Source: Desulfitibacter sp. BRH_c19 (GTDB lineage Bacteria > Bacillota > DSM-16504 > Desulfitibacterales > Desulfitibacteraceae). Taken from it: a DNA stretch of 64,000 nt. Below are positions 44,696 through 54,279 of the stretch, piece by piece. The stretch lies in NCBI GenBank assembly GCA_001515945.1, contig LOER01000004.1, forward strand, positions 1-64,000, read 5' to 3'. Under the pieces are notes generated by a model. That model saw only the letters and a list, made by a program, of their open reading frames with translations. It made no database searches and was not told the DNA's origin. Every line of letters begins with the position of its first letter. Position 1 is the first letter of the stretch. The position numbers were made by a program, and so were the translations under genes.

Positions 44696-45871
44696 ATGAC
44701 TAAAACTAATCTTCGTAACATGGTTTTCTTATTTCTAATAACATTTAGTTTTTTCGTAAGCCTTGACATATTACAGCTTCCACTACCTCTTTATATTGAA
44801 GGCTTAGGGGGAAGCCCAAGTACAATTGGTTGGTTGATAGGTATAACTGGAATTGTTACAGTTATAGTTCGACCAATAATGGGTACGTGGAGTGATGTGA
44901 ACGGCAAAAGGGGAATACTTATTATAGGAATGCTTGCCTCCTTCTTATCTCCAGTATTTTTGCTTATGGGAGATAGTTTTCTGTGGATAGCCCTGGTTAG
45001 GATATTTCAGAGTATAGGTATGGCAGGTGTAGTGCTTGCCACACAGGCCCTTATGGCGGAACAAGTTGACCAACAAAACAGGGGGCAGGCGTTAGCTCTC
45101 CAAGGAATAGGAGATGCATCTGCCATTATTATAGGACCTCTTATTGGCTTTTGGCTAATGGACTTCTATGGCTTTAATTGGGTTTTTGCTGTGTCCGCCT
45201 TAATTGCAGCAGTTGGTCTACTAATAATCTCCTTTGTAAAAGAAGAAAAGACATCTACTAGCTTCTCGAACAAGGATGTTCCAAAAAGCTCTTGGCAAGA
45301 CCTTGTGCAAGATCCCATTTTATTTGTACCAACTATGATTGGTTTGGGGTTAGCTTTTTCCTTTGGGAGCATTCTAATTTTCATGGCGGTTTTTGCTAAT
45401 CAGCTTGGAGTAGGCAATATTGGATACTTATTTGCTTTCTTAGGAATCTTCTTGGTGGTAGGTAGGTATATTGTTGGCAGGGTTTCAGACAAGATAGGGC
45501 GAGAAATAGTTATACTACCAACTATCCTGGCAACTGCTGCTGGCATGTATATTATTGCTTTTTTTACAGGTGACATGTACTTTTATATTGCCTGTGCTCT
45601 AATAGGTTTAGGATTTGGAGGAGGACACACCGGGCTTTTAGCATTTACAATAGATAAATGCTCACCTAGAAACAGAGGATTTACTATTTCTTTTTTTGGA
45701 AATGCATTTGACCTTGGCATCTCTTTGGCTGGCTTTATACTGGGCGTGGTAGCAAGCATTATGTCATATAATATGGCATTTTTTGTTGGGGGAACAGTTA
45801 CACTGCTTTTAGGATGTTTGACATGGATTTACTATTGGTCCTACAAAAGTAAAGTATTACAAACTAAGTAA
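44696..45871 (+). CDS. MFS transporter
   Basis: A 391-residue major facilitator protein with 12 predicted spans. It has the family loop [16 protein letters not shown] between spans 2 and 3, and its counterpart [15 protein letters not shown] in the second half. The likely ATG at 44696 has GGAG 8 bases upstream. It lies between the ABC transporter and larB and is close enough to share their transcript. Its substrate is unknown: import of a hydroxy acid or export of a product would both fit. Confidence 0.88.
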   Translation: MTKTNLRNMVFLFLITFSFFVSLDILQLPLPLYIEGLGGSPSTIGWLIGITGIVTVIVRPIMGTWSDVNGKRGILIIGMLASFLSPVFLLMGDSFLWIALVRIFQSIGMAGVVLATQALMAEQVDQQNRGQALALQGIGDASAIIIGPLIGFWLMDFYGFNWVFAVSALIAAVGLLIISFVKEEKTSTSFSNKDVPKSSWQDLVQDPILFVPTMIGLGLAFSFGSILIFMAVFANQLGVGNIGYLFAFLGIFLVVGRYIVGRVSDKIGREIVILPTILATAAGMYIIAFFTGDMYFYIACALIGLGFGGGHTGLLAFTIDKCSPRNRGFTISFFGNAFDLGISLAGFILGVVASIMSYNMAFFVGGTVTLLLGCLTWIYYWSYKSKVLQTK

Positions 45872-45896
45872 ATTGATAAATAATGGGGTGGTAATC

Positions 45897-46652
45897 ATGG
45901 ATGAAAATATGATAAGGCAGTTACTTTTATCTGTAAAGTCAGGAGATACTGATATTGAAAAGGCTATTTGTGAGTTTAAGGATTTACCCTTTGAGGATTT
46001 GGGTTATGCCAAAATTGACCACCATAGACAGCTAAGAAAAGGGTTTCCAGAGGTGATTTATGGTGAAGGAAAGACTCCTGAACAAATAGTAAACATAATG
46101 CTCAAGCTAAAGGGCAAAAGCTGTAGCAACGTACTAGCAACTAGAGTTAAAAAGGAAGTATATGAATTAATTAAGGATCGGCTTCCAGATGCCATATATT
46201 ATCCACAATCTAATATACTCATAATAGAACAAGGTGAGAAAAAAAATAAGGGGTGTATTGTCATACTAAGTGCGGGTACAGCAGATTTACCAGTTGCGGA
46301 AGAAGCTGCCATTACAGCTGAAGCAATGGGGAATAATGTTGTTCGTATCTATGATACAGGAGTTGCAGGAATACATAGACTACTAGCACAACGAGAAAAG
46401 CTTAACCACGCAAAAGTCATTATTGTTGTAGCAGGCATGGAAGGGGCGCTAGCAAGTGTTGTTGGTGGCTTAGTAGATAAGCCTATCATAGCTGTGCCTA
46501 CTAGTGTTGGCTATGGCACAAGCTTCAACGGTATATCAGCTTTACTTACAATGTTAAATAGCTGTGCTAGTGGAGTTAGTGTTGTAAATATTGATAATGG
46601 CTTTGGGGCGGCGTATTCAGCATCCTTGATTAATGCCCTTGGTGAAGAATAG
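45897..46652 (+). CDS. larB: Nickel-pincer cofactor biosynthesis protein LarB
   Basis: A 251-residue protein related to AIR carboxylase (PurE). LarB carboxylates nicotinate adenine dinucleotide and hydrolyses its phosphoanhydride, the first step to the nickel-pincer nucleotide. Visible are [47 protein letters not shown] and PTSVGYG, as in LarB. ATG 45897 has GGGGTGG 5 bases upstream. larC follows 27 bases later; larE is not in the window. Confidence 0.93.
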   Translation: MDENMIRQLLLSVKSGDTDIEKAICEFKDLPFEDLGYAKIDHHRQLRKGFPEVIYGEGKTPEQIVNIMLKLKGKSCSNVLATRVKKEVYELIKDRLPDAIYYPQSNILIIEQGEKKNKGCIVILSAGTADLPVAEEAAITAEAMGNNVVRIYDTGVAGIHRLLAQREKLNHAKVIIVVAGMEGALASVVGGLVDKPIIAVPTSVGYGTSFNGISALLTMLNSCASGVSVVNIDNGFGAAYSASLINALGEE

Positions 46653-46679
46653 GTAAAAGATTAACGAGGAGGAGCTTTA

Positions 46680-47882
46680 TTGAAAAAGATATTATTTTTT
46701 GACTGCTCAGCAGGTGCAAGTGGAGATATGACATTAGGTGCGCTTTTAAGTCTAGGAATAAGTGTAGAAGAACTAAATTCTGAGCTCTATAAACTTCCAT
46801 TAAAGGGTTTTGAAGTTGCAGTGAAAAAGGTAAATAAAAGGGGAATAGAAGCCACAAAAGCTGATGTAGTAATAACGGAAGAGGATTCTCCCCATAGGGG
46901 ACTTACAACAATAAAAAATATCATAAATGAAAGCTCTCTTAATCAAAAAGTGAAAGATACTGCAGTTAAAATTTTCACTAGACTAGGGGAAGCTGAAGCA
47001 AAAATACATGGAACAACAGTAGATAAAATACACTTTCATGAAGTAGGTGCCATTGATGCAATAGTAGATATAGTAGGTACTGCAATTCTATTGGACAAGC
47101 TTCAAGTGGATGAAATATATATTTCATCAATACATACAGGTAGTGGTTTTGTTGCCTGTCAACATGGGATGATGCCTATACCTGCACCAGCCACTCTAGA
47201 ACTTTTAAAAGGAGCATCTATATATTCTACTGAAATTAAAGGTGAACTTATAACTCCTACAGGAGCAGCCATCCTTAGTACATTAGCAAATGGATTTGGT
47301 AAAATGCCACTAATGAAGGTAGATAGAATTGGATATGGAGCAGGCACAAAAGACCTGTCAATACCCAATGTCCTTAGGGTATCTCTTGGGTATTTACAAG
47401 CGGGAGAGCGGAGTAAAGTAAATAATGTCTTAAATGAAGAGAAACAGTGGGTTCTTGAGTGCAACATAGATGATATGAATCATGAATTTATGGAATTTGT
47501 CATGGAAAAACTGTTTCAATCAGGAGCAAAGGATGTTTACATAACACCCATTCAAATGAAGAAGAACCGCCCTGCATTAAAACTGAGTGTATTATATGCA
47601 AAGGATATAGAGCCTGCTATTCTTTCGGTTATTTTTAAAGAAACAACTAGTATAGGTGTAAGGATATATCCTGTTGAAAAGATAATGCTTAAACGAGAAT
47701 CCCAAAAAGTAGAGACTCCATGGGGTGAGGTGAATATAAAGCTAGCTTTTTACCAAGATGAATCAGTAAATATTTCACCAGAGTATGAGGACTGTAAAAA
47801 AATAGCCCAAGAAAAAGGAATTCCACTTAAAGTTATTTACCAAAAAGCAATTGTCATATACGAAAATAATAAGGATATATAA
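46680..47882 (+). CDS. larC: Nickel-pincer cofactor biosynthesis protein LarC (nickel insertase)
   Basis: LarC inserts nickel into the pyridinium bis-thiocarboxylate nucleotide made by LarB and LarE. The 400-residue protein starts MKKILFFDCSAGASGDM, the typical LarC start. It has KIHFHEVGAIDAIVDIVG, PTGAAIL and the C-terminal half starting near LECNIDDMNHE. In Lactiplantibacillus the two halves are joined by a programmed frame shift; here they are one continuous frame. It begins with TTG after AGGAGGAG. A terminator follows. Confidence 0.95.
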   Translation: MKKILFFDCSAGASGDMTLGALLSLGISVEELNSELYKLPLKGFEVAVKKVNKRGIEATKADVVITEEDSPHRGLTTIKNIINESSLNQKVKDTAVKIFTRLGEAEAKIHGTTVDKIHFHEVGAIDAIVDIVGTAILLDKLQVDEIYISSIHTGSGFVACQHGMMPIPAPATLELLKGASIYSTEIKGELITPTGAAILSTLANGFGKMPLMKVDRIGYGAGTKDLSIPNVLRVSLGYLQAGERSKVNNVLNEEKQWVLECNIDDMNHEFMEFVMEKLFQSGAKDVYITPIQMKKNRPALKLSVLYAKDIEPAILSVIFKETTSIGVRIYPVEKIMLKRESQKVETPWGEVNIKLAFYQDESVNISPEYEDCKKIAQEKGIPLKVIYQKAIVIYENNKDI

Positions 47883-47917
47883 AAGACAGGCATCTAGAAG
47901 GATGCCTGTCTTTTATA
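47881..47917 (+). terminator. Terminator after larC
   Basis: AAAAGACAGGCAT pairs exactly with ATGCCTGTCTTTT, followed by ATAT. Confidence 0.85.
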
Positions 47918-47973
47918 TATTATATATTTGAGTGAGGAGGAGGCGTATTAGAATAAATAACACCCATATTTTG

Positions 47974-48170
47974 TTTCATAATGCGAAATCGAATTTCTTA
48001 TATGGTAACTTTATTGTAGCATGGGTACTTTGCTTTGCCAACATTTATTTTTCTTAACCATTAGTAAGAAAATTAAAAAGAATATAATTTTTTTTGTTTT
48101 TGGGAAGGAATTTTAAAAGATTCAGAGAATATTATTGTTCAACATGATGAATTATAGTTTCGTATTATGC
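47974..48170. promoter_or_regulatory. Candidate operator pair before the corrinoid-type methyltransferase gene
   Basis: TTTCATAATGCGAAA (47974-47988) is an imperfect palindrome, and a related TTTCGTATTATG (48158-48169) lies just before the gene. The gap of about 300 bases is otherwise AT-rich with no coding frame. The IclR protein at 63108 is a candidate binder. Confidence 0.3.
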
Positions 48171-48190
48171 AACAATGGAGGCGTTGTGAC

Positions 48191-49255
48191 TTGTTTGAAT
48201 TAACTTCCCGTGAAAGAGTATCTAAGGCAATTAAATTGGAAAAGCCTGATGTAGTTCCTGTTGCACCATACATGGGCAACTATGGGGCTAGATTAGCTGG
48301 TGTACCAATCTCAAAATATTGTACTGATGGAGAGAAGATGGCTGAAGCGCAATATACAGCCTGGACAATATTAGGACAGGATATGTTGGTTGTCCAAAGT
48401 GACAATTATTACATTGCTGAAGGTTTTGGAATTACGATAGATTTAGAATATGATTCTACACCGACATTAAAAAAACCTGTTATAAATGAACTAGAAGATA
48501 TAAATAAATTGAAAGTACCAAATCCTTTATCTGATGGAAGAATGCCTGTATATTTAAAGGCAATCAGCATCTTAGCAAAAAAAATGCAGGATAAGGTGAC
48601 CATTCGTGGTACGGGTACTGGCCCATTTTCATTGGCTTCCCATCTAATGGGCACAGAAAGATTTTTGATGGAATTGGCAATGACTAAACATGACCCTGAT
48701 GGCAAAAGTGCTAAGCTTCTTAGAAAACTAATGCAATTAACAACAGAAGCTTTGACTGAGTTTGCAAAGGCAGAAATTGATGCTGGTGCACATATAGTAC
48801 AGGCAGGAGATTCTCTAGCATCTATTGATGTTATTTCTCCGAAAATGTATGAAGAATGGGCATTTCCCTACGAAAAACAATTCTTTCAGGAGATAAATCA
48901 GTACTCCAAAAAGTACGAGGCTTCTGCCGTATTACATATTTGCGGTAACACTACAAAGGTTTTGGGTCTGATGGCTGATACAGGGGCTCCAATTATAGAA
49001 ATTGATTATAAGGTGGATTTAAAAGCTGCAAAGGAGGCTGTTGGACATAGGGCGTGTTTATTAGGAAATCTTCACCCTACACAAGTCTTACTGCAGGGAA
49101 GTCCAGAGCTTGTCAAGCAAGAGGCCGAAAGATGCATTGAAAACGCAGGAGACAATGGTGGTTTTATACTAGGCTCCGGCTGTGAAGTAGCCGTTGATAG
49201 TCCGCTGGATAACCTAAAAGCAATGATTACAACAGCTAGAAACCACAAGTACTAA
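48191..49255 (+). CDS. Uroporphyrinogen decarboxylase-fold methyltransferase (MtaA/MtbA-like)
   Basis: A 354-residue protein of the UroD/MtaA group, whose non-heme members move methyl groups between corrinoid proteins and thiols or other acceptors. The zinc-site pattern is complete: His and Cys in VLHICGNT, then Cys in LGSGCEVAVDSP. The N-terminal part ERVSKAIKLEKPDVVPVAP also fits. TTG 48191 has GGAGG 9 bases upstream; an ATG at 48167 precedes that site. It is the only gene in the window with a complete corrinoid-type thiol/zinc methyltransferase motif. Whether it serves the MttB enzymes or the sugar-acid cluster cannot be told. Confidence 0.82.
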   Translation: MFELTSRERVSKAIKLEKPDVVPVAPYMGNYGARLAGVPISKYCTDGEKMAEAQYTAWTILGQDMLVVQSDNYYIAEGFGITIDLEYDSTPTLKKPVINELEDINKLKVPNPLSDGRMPVYLKAISILAKKMQDKVTIRGTGTGPFSLASHLMGTERFLMELAMTKHDPDGKSAKLLRKLMQLTTEALTEFAKAEIDAGAHIVQAGDSLASIDVISPKMYEEWAFPYEKQFFQEINQYSKKYEASAVLHICGNTTKVLGLMADTGAPIIEIDYKVDLKAAKEAVGHRACLLGNLHPTQVLLQGSPELVKQEAERCIENAGDNGGFILGSGCEVAVDSPLDNLKAMITTARNHKY

Positions 49256-49264
49256 GTATTTAAC

Positions 49265-49377
49265 CACCAAGTTGGGGACATTCCTGTCCATGGAAGTGCG
49301 AAGTGGGATGTTAGATGTGAGAATTCAAGAGCTGCTTCGTAGCAATACTCCCCGTACACCAAGTTGGGGACATTCCT
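49265..49377 (+). repeat. Intergenic repeat pair (REP-like)
   Basis: ACCAAGTTGGGGACATTCCT occurs twice (49266-49285 and 49358-49377), 92 bases apart in the same direction. The first copy can fold as GGACA-ttcc-TGTCC. The sequence between them is purine-rich and noncoding. No transposase gene is nearby. Confidence 0.65.
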
Positions 49378-49410
49378 CAGCTGCAGAGTACATTATAAGG
49401 AGGAAAAAAT

Positions 49411-51138
49411 ATGGAGCTAAAGTCTCAAGAACTTAGGAAAAAAGGGTGGGAAATTGATCCGCTAAGATTAGCTATGGATTGGACTGAGGATGATTTAGAT
49501 AAGCCACAGATTCTCATAGAATCAACCTTTGGGCATAGTCATCCAGGTAGTTTTCACCTGGATAAGTTGGTTGATTATGCTTCAACAGGTATATTAGAAA
49601 GCGGAGGTAAGCCATCTGTTTTTTATGTTACAGATATCTGCGATGGAATAGCTCAAGGCCATGATGGTATGAACTATTCTCTGTTATCAAGGGAATTAAT
49701 TGCTGGAATGGTGGAAGTTCATGTCAAATCAAATGTTGTTGATGCATGCATTTTCATTTCGTCCTGTGACAAGTCAGTACCTGCCCATCTAATGGCTGCT
49801 GCTAGATTAGATAGGTCCATCATCCATATTCCTGGTGGCACTATGACAGCTGGTCCTGACAATTTAACTTTAGAACAGACAGCAACCTATGGTGCTTTAA
49901 AGGAACAAAATAAGATATCAGAAAAGGAATACAAGTATTATCAAAAGGAGGCGTGCCCTACATGTGGTGCTTGTCAGTTTATGGGAACTGCTAGTACCAT
50001 GCAGGTAATGTCTGAAGCATTAGGGCTAGCTTTACCGGGTACAGCTTTAATGCCAGTTGCTTTAAATGCACAAAAGTATGCTGTTAGACAGGCTGCTCGC
50101 CAAATTATGAGTCTCCTAGAAGGTAAGATAACTACAAGAATGATACTAACTGAAAAGGCTTTTTATAATGCATTAATGATACATGCCGCAATAGGTGGGT
50201 CAACTAATGCATTATTACACATGCCAGCAATAGCAAAGGAAGCAGGCATTTCAATTAAGCCCGAAACATTTAATGAAATCAATCAGAAAATACCATATAT
50301 AGTTAATGTTCGGCCTTCAGGTCAACATGCTACCGAATACTTTTGGTATGCAGGAGGTGTCCCGGCAGTAATGCTTGCACTACGGGATTATCTTTACTTG
50401 GATGTTCTCACCGTGACAGGCAAGACAGTGGGAGAGAATCTGGAAATGATTGAGGAAACAGGCTTTATTGAGAAGAACAATGCTTATTTAAGAAAATATT
50501 GTTTAAAACCGGAAGATATTATTAGACCAATAGAAAACCCAATAAATGCAAAGGGATCAGTTGCAATTCTTACTGGAAACCTGGCACCAGAAGGTTCTGT
50601 AGTAAAACATATTGCCATTGCAGCAGAAATGAAAAAACATAGGGGACCAGCAAGACCTTTTGACTCTGAAGAGGCAGCCCAAGAGGCTATCAGAACTGGA
50701 AGCATCAAACCAGGGGATGTGTTGATTATCAGATATGAAGGTCCCCAGGGTGCAGGTATGCCAGAGATGTTTTATACAACTGAAGCACTAGCTTCGGATG
50801 AAAAACTGGTTTCTACTACTGCCTTAATTACCGACGGACGTTTTTCGGGGGCAACTAGGGGTCCGGCTATAGGGCATGTGTCACCAGAAGCTCTTGCTGG
50901 TGGACCAATAGCTTTGGTTGAGGAAAACGATATTATAGAAATAGATATTGAAAATAATTCATTAAATATAGTAGGTGTTTCTGGTCAAATTAAGACATTA
51001 AAAGAAATTGAAGTTATTCTTAGTGATCGCAAGGCTAAGTGGCAGCCTCCTGATATAAAACACACCGGTATCCTAGATGTCTTTAGGAAATTAGCTGCAT
51101 CTCCCATGAACGGCGCATATTTCGATACGAATAAATAG
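49411..51138 (+). CDS. IlvD/Edd-family dehydratase (sugar-acid type)
   Basis: A 575-residue [Fe-S] dehydratase of the dihydroxyacid/phosphogluconate/aldonate group. Cluster Cys residues are in TDICDGIAQGHDG, FISSCDKSVPAHLMAA and CPTCGACQFMGTAST. The ending TDGRFSGATRGPAIGHVSPEA is the family C-terminal signature. It differs from true IlvD by an extended N-terminus, and a second dehydratase lies at 59499. With KDG kinase and KDPG aldolase further on, it probably turns an aldonic acid into a 2-keto-3-deoxy acid. It begins the sugar-acid region; AAGGAGG precedes the ATG. Confidence 0.88.
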   Translation: MELKSQELRKKGWEIDPLRLAMDWTEDDLDKPQILIESTFGHSHPGSFHLDKLVDYASTGILESGGKPSVFYVTDICDGIAQGHDGMNYSLLSRELIAGMVEVHVKSNVVDACIFISSCDKSVPAHLMAAARLDRSIIHIPGGTMTAGPDNLTLEQTATYGALKEQNKISEKEYKYYQKEACPTCGACQFMGTASTMQVMSEALGLALPGTALMPVALNAQKYAVRQAARQIMSLLEGKITTRMILTEKAFYNALMIHAAIGGSTNALLHMPAIAKEAGISIKPETFNEINQKIPYIVNVRPSGQHATEYFWYAGGVPAVMLALRDYLYLDVLTVTGKTVGENLEMIEETGFIEKNNAYLRKYCLKPEDIIRPIENPINAKGSVAILTGNLAPEGSVVKHIAIAAEMKKHRGPARPFDSEEAAQEAIRTGSIKPGDVLIIRYEGPQGAGMPEMFYTTEALASDEKLVSTTALITDGRFSGATRGPAIGHVSPEALAGGPIALVEENDIIEIDIENNSLNIVGVSGQIKTLKEIEVILSDRKAKWQPPDIKHTGILDVFRKLAASPMNGAYFDTNK

Positions 51139-51168
51139 GACACGAATGTATTCAGGGAGGAAATTATA

Positions 51169-52467
51169 ATGATTAATAATGTCGACGTGAAAATTGAAGG
51201 TGGCTATGATATAGAGCTACCTAAGTTAGTTCCAATACAACAAAAATTTAAAGCACATAAATTAGAAAATATTCCTATGGCCGTTGATCTAGAGTTTTCT
51301 AAAGAGGCAGTAAAAAAATCTATAAAACCAGGTAGTAGAATAGCAATAGCTGTGGGAAGTCGTGGAATTGTAAATTTGGAAGAGATAGTTAAGCAAACGG
51401 TACTAAACCTGAAAAAACTTGGCGCAAAGCCCATAATTATTCCTGCGATGGGAAGTCATGGGGGTGCTACAGCTGAGGGCCAGATTAAGGTGATTAAAGA
51501 GTATGGCATTACTGAAGAAAGGATTGGTGCTCCAATAGTATCCTCAATGGAAACGGTAAAAATAGCTGAAACTGAGCATGGAGTTCCTGTTTATTTTGAC
51601 AAAAATGCCTATCAAAGTGATGGAATTATTGTAATAAATCGCATAAAGCCCCATACAGACTTTAAGGGATCTTTTGAAAGTGGACTTATGAAAATGTTGG
51701 TAATTGGTCTAGGTAAACACAAGGGCGCTTCCTATATTCATAACATGGGATTTAAGCAATTCAACACTATAATACCTGAAGTGGGGAAACAGATTTTAAA
51801 AAAGACAAATATATTATTTGGAATGGCAATCTTAGAGAATGCTTGTGATGAAACTGCTAGGCTTGAGGCAGTTCCTGCAGATACTTTGTTTATAAGAGAG
51901 CCTGAGTTGTTGAAAGAAGCAAAGTCTTACATGGGTTATTTAATACCTAGAAACTTTGATGTTCTTTTAATTGAACAAATAGGCAAGGACATTAGCGGAG
52001 CAGGTATGGATCCAAACATAGTAGGAAGGCCAGGTTCTGGTTTGCCAGGTTTTGATGGACCTTCCTTCCAAAAGCTAGTTGTATTGGACTTGACAGAGAA
52101 AACAAAAGGTAATGCATGTGGCATAGGCATGGCTGATATTACTACAAAGAGTCTAGTTGAAAAAATAGATTTTACTTATCTCTATACAAATTCAATAACA
52201 TCTACAGTTCTAGACCCTGCAAAGTTGCCAATAGCCATGAATACTGAGAAGGAAGCTTTGGTTATTGCACTATGGACCAGTAACATGGTAAAAATACCTG
52301 ATGCCAAGGTTGTATTCATTAAAAATACATTAGAACTAAGTAAAATCTTAGTCTCTGAGCCACTTTTAAATGACATTAAGGATAAGGATATTGAAGTTCT
52401 TGGGAAGGAACAAGCAATTCTCTTTGATGCTAATGGACGATTGCAATTAAGACCTTCACAGCTATAA
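51169..52467 (+). CDS. LarA-like protein (nickel-dependent racemase/epimerase family)
   Basis: A 432-residue protein of the LarA/DUF2088 family. Family signs are AVGSRGI, PAMGSHGGATAEGQ (His equivalent to LarA His108) and NRIKPHTDFKGSFESGLMK (second His, followed by the Lys region that anchors the nickel-pincer nucleotide). The spacing after the second His differs from the classical H-x9-K, so I am not sure the covalent Lys is kept. Known relatives include lactate and malate racemases and a D-gluconate 2-epimerase. It lies directly between a sugar-acid dehydratase and a TRAP transporter, with larB and larC 4.5 kb upstream. A sugar-acid epimerase is the best guess. Confidence 0.78.
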   Translation: MINNVDVKIEGGYDIELPKLVPIQQKFKAHKLENIPMAVDLEFSKEAVKKSIKPGSRIAIAVGSRGIVNLEEIVKQTVLNLKKLGAKPIIIPAMGSHGGATAEGQIKVIKEYGITEERIGAPIVSSMETVKIAETEHGVPVYFDKNAYQSDGIIVINRIKPHTDFKGSFESGLMKMLVIGLGKHKGASYIHNMGFKQFNTIIPEVGKQILKKTNILFGMAILENACDETARLEAVPADTLFIREPELLKEAKSYMGYLIPRNFDVLLIEQIGKDISGAGMDPNIVGRPGSGLPGFDGPSFQKLVVLDLTEKTKGNACGIGMADITTKSLVEKIDFTYLYTNSITSTVLDPAKLPIAMNTEKEALVIALWTSNMVKIPDAKVVFIKNTLELSKILVSEPLLNDIKDKDIEVLGKEQAILFDANGRLQLRPSQL

Positions 52468-52602
52468 TAATTTATTCTTTAAATTTTTATCTAGTTTTTG
52501 AAGGGGGTGGTAGGAATAGATTAAAATGCTATACAAAGTTCTAAGATTTATGAAAGACAGGCATTACAATTTGAAGAGAAATAAGAGGAGGTAGTTTAAT
52601 TA

Positions 52603-53667
52603 ATGAAATCTTTTAAATTAAGAGGGTTGCTATTACTGGTAGTTATGTTGATTATGGCAGTTGCTTTAGTTGGATGTGGAGGAGCAGCAAACGATAATGA
52701 AGGAAATGCTGAACCAAATGAGGAGCCTCAAGCTAAAGAAGTTAAAACTATCAGAATTAGTAATGGTATCAATGATGCACACCCAACGTACTTATCGGGT
52801 CTTGAATTTGAAAAATTTGTAGAATCAAAAACAGATGCTTTTGATGTTGAAGTATATCATAGTGGGCAACTAGGTGATGACAGAATAGCTATGGAAGCTT
52901 TACAATTAGGAACATTGGAAATGGTTATTACATCAACTTCACCGTTAGCAAACTTTATACCAGAATATATGATTTTTGACTTTCCATTTATCTTTGCTGA
53001 TGGTCAGGTTGCAGACTTTGTTTTAGACGGTCCATTTGGTGACACCATGTTAGATATGCTTCCAGCCCAAGGTTTAATTGGTTTGGGATTCCAGGAAAAT
53101 GGGTTCCGTAACTTGACGAACAGCAGACACGCAGTAGCTGGTGTAGAAGACCTTGATGGTTTAAAAATCAGAACTATGGAAAACAAAGTTCACTTAGATG
53201 CATGGAGAGCCTTAGGTGCAAACCCAACTCCAATGGCATTTACTGAATTATTCACAGCTATGCAGCAGGGAACTGTTGATGGTCAGGAAAATCCACTAAT
53301 CACTATTGAACTTTCAAAGTTCTATGAAGTACAAGATCACGTTTCACTTACTAACCATGTCTATACACCATTTGTAATGCTAATTAGTAAGATTTTCTGG
53401 GATGATTTAAGTGCTGAAGAGCAGCAAATTCTTCAAGAAGCGGCAGATCATGCCAATGCTTGGCAAAGAGACGAAATTAGAAGACAAGAGCAAAATAGCG
53501 TAGAGGTTCTAAAAGAAAATGGTATGACTGTAACTACTTTGTCTGATGAAGCTAGAGCTGAGTTTCAAGCTGCTGTACTTCCAACTATAGAAAAATATAG
53601 TGAAGAAGTTGGAGAAGAGTTAGTTGCACAAATGTTTGAACAGATTGAATTAGCTGGTCAGCAGTAA
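52603..53667 (+). CDS. dctP: TRAP transporter substrate-binding lipoprotein (DctP family)
   Basis: A 354-residue extracytosolic binding protein with lipobox ALVGC (Cys25) and an acidic linker. The DctP fold is seen in DAHPTYLSGLEFEKFVE, SGQLGDDRIAMEALQLGTLEM, the carboxylate-binding Arg in GLKIRTME, and the QQGTVDGQENPL block. It delivers a carboxylate, probably a sugar acid here, to the two membrane subunits that follow. A strong terminator after it probably keeps this subunit more abundant than DctQ and DctM. Confidence 0.92.
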   Translation: MKSFKLRGLLLLVVMLIMAVALVGCGGAANDNEGNAEPNEEPQAKEVKTIRISNGINDAHPTYLSGLEFEKFVESKTDAFDVEVYHSGQLGDDRIAMEALQLGTLEMVITSTSPLANFIPEYMIFDFPFIFADGQVADFVLDGPFGDTMLDMLPAQGLIGLGFQENGFRNLTNSRHAVAGVEDLDGLKIRTMENKVHLDAWRALGANPTPMAFTELFTAMQQGTVDGQENPLITIELSKFYEVQDHVSLTNHVYTPFVMLISKIFWDDLSAEEQQILQEAADHANAWQRDEIRRQEQNSVEVLKENGMTVTTLSDEARAEFQAAVLPTIEKYSEEVGEELVAQMFEQIELAGQQ

Positions 53668-53687
53668 GCAATTTTATGGATAATTTA

Positions 53688-53717
53688 AGAGGGGTCTTAC
53701 TAAGACCCCTCTTTTTA
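53688..53717 (+). terminator. Partial terminator between dctP and dctQ
   Basis: AGAGGGGTCTTA pairs with TAAGACCCCTCT around a very short loop, followed by TTT. It probably lowers transcription of the downstream membrane subunits. Confidence 0.8.
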
Positions 53718-53756
53718 AAAAAATGTGATTAGTTATTTATGAATTGAGGTGATTTT

Positions 53757-54266
53757 ATGAACGTACTTAAATTACTAGATAAGTATTTAGAGGAAGCATC
53801 ATGTGTCGTGATTTTTGCAACAATGACTACGTTGACTTTTTTTCAAGTACTATCGCGGTTTCTATTGAATTACTCCCTATCTTGGAGTGAGGAATTGGCA
53901 AGATTTTGTTTCGTATGGCTGGTTTACCTGGCGGCTAGCATGGCAATCAAGCATAGGAGACATATTCGGGTACAGATAGCAGAGATATTTCTACCTGTAA
54001 AAGCAGCAGCTTGGTTAGGGCTGGTATCAGATTGTATATGGCTATTTTTAACATCTGTTATGACTGTGCAGGGTAAAAACGTTGCAATGATGATTCTAGG
54101 TCACGGGCAGACATCTCCAGCAGTAGGGCTAACCATGGGATATGTTTATGCGGCCATTCCTATTGGATTTGCATTAATGTCAGTCCGGTTAGTGCAGCAA
54201 GTAATTATTCGTGCAAAAGAGATTAAAGGTGGAGAGTTTGAAGAAAGACAAATTGTTATAGATTAA
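53757..54266 (+). CDS. dctQ: TRAP transporter small permease (DctQ family)
   Basis: A 169-residue membrane protein with four spans. The DctQ mark SWSEELARFCFVWLVYLAA lies in the loop to span 2, with AIKHRRHIRV next. It forms the transmembrane unit with DctM. GAGGTGATTTT precedes the ATG. The gene ends 13 bases before dctM. Confidence 0.92.
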   Translation: MNVLKLLDKYLEEASCVVIFATMTTLTFFQVLSRFLLNYSLSWSEELARFCFVWLVYLAASMAIKHRRHIRVQIAEIFLPVKAAAWLGLVSDCIWLFLTSVMTVQGKNVAMMILGHGQTSPAVGLTMGYVYAAIPIGFALMSVRLVQQVIIRAKEIKGGEFEERQIVID

Positions 54267-54279
54267 AGGGGGTAAGAGA

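Noticed and set aside
47998-48040. Sigma-54 promoter near GGGTACTTTGCTTTGC
   Set aside because: GG and GC are not separated by 10 bases in any register, so the spacing rule fails.
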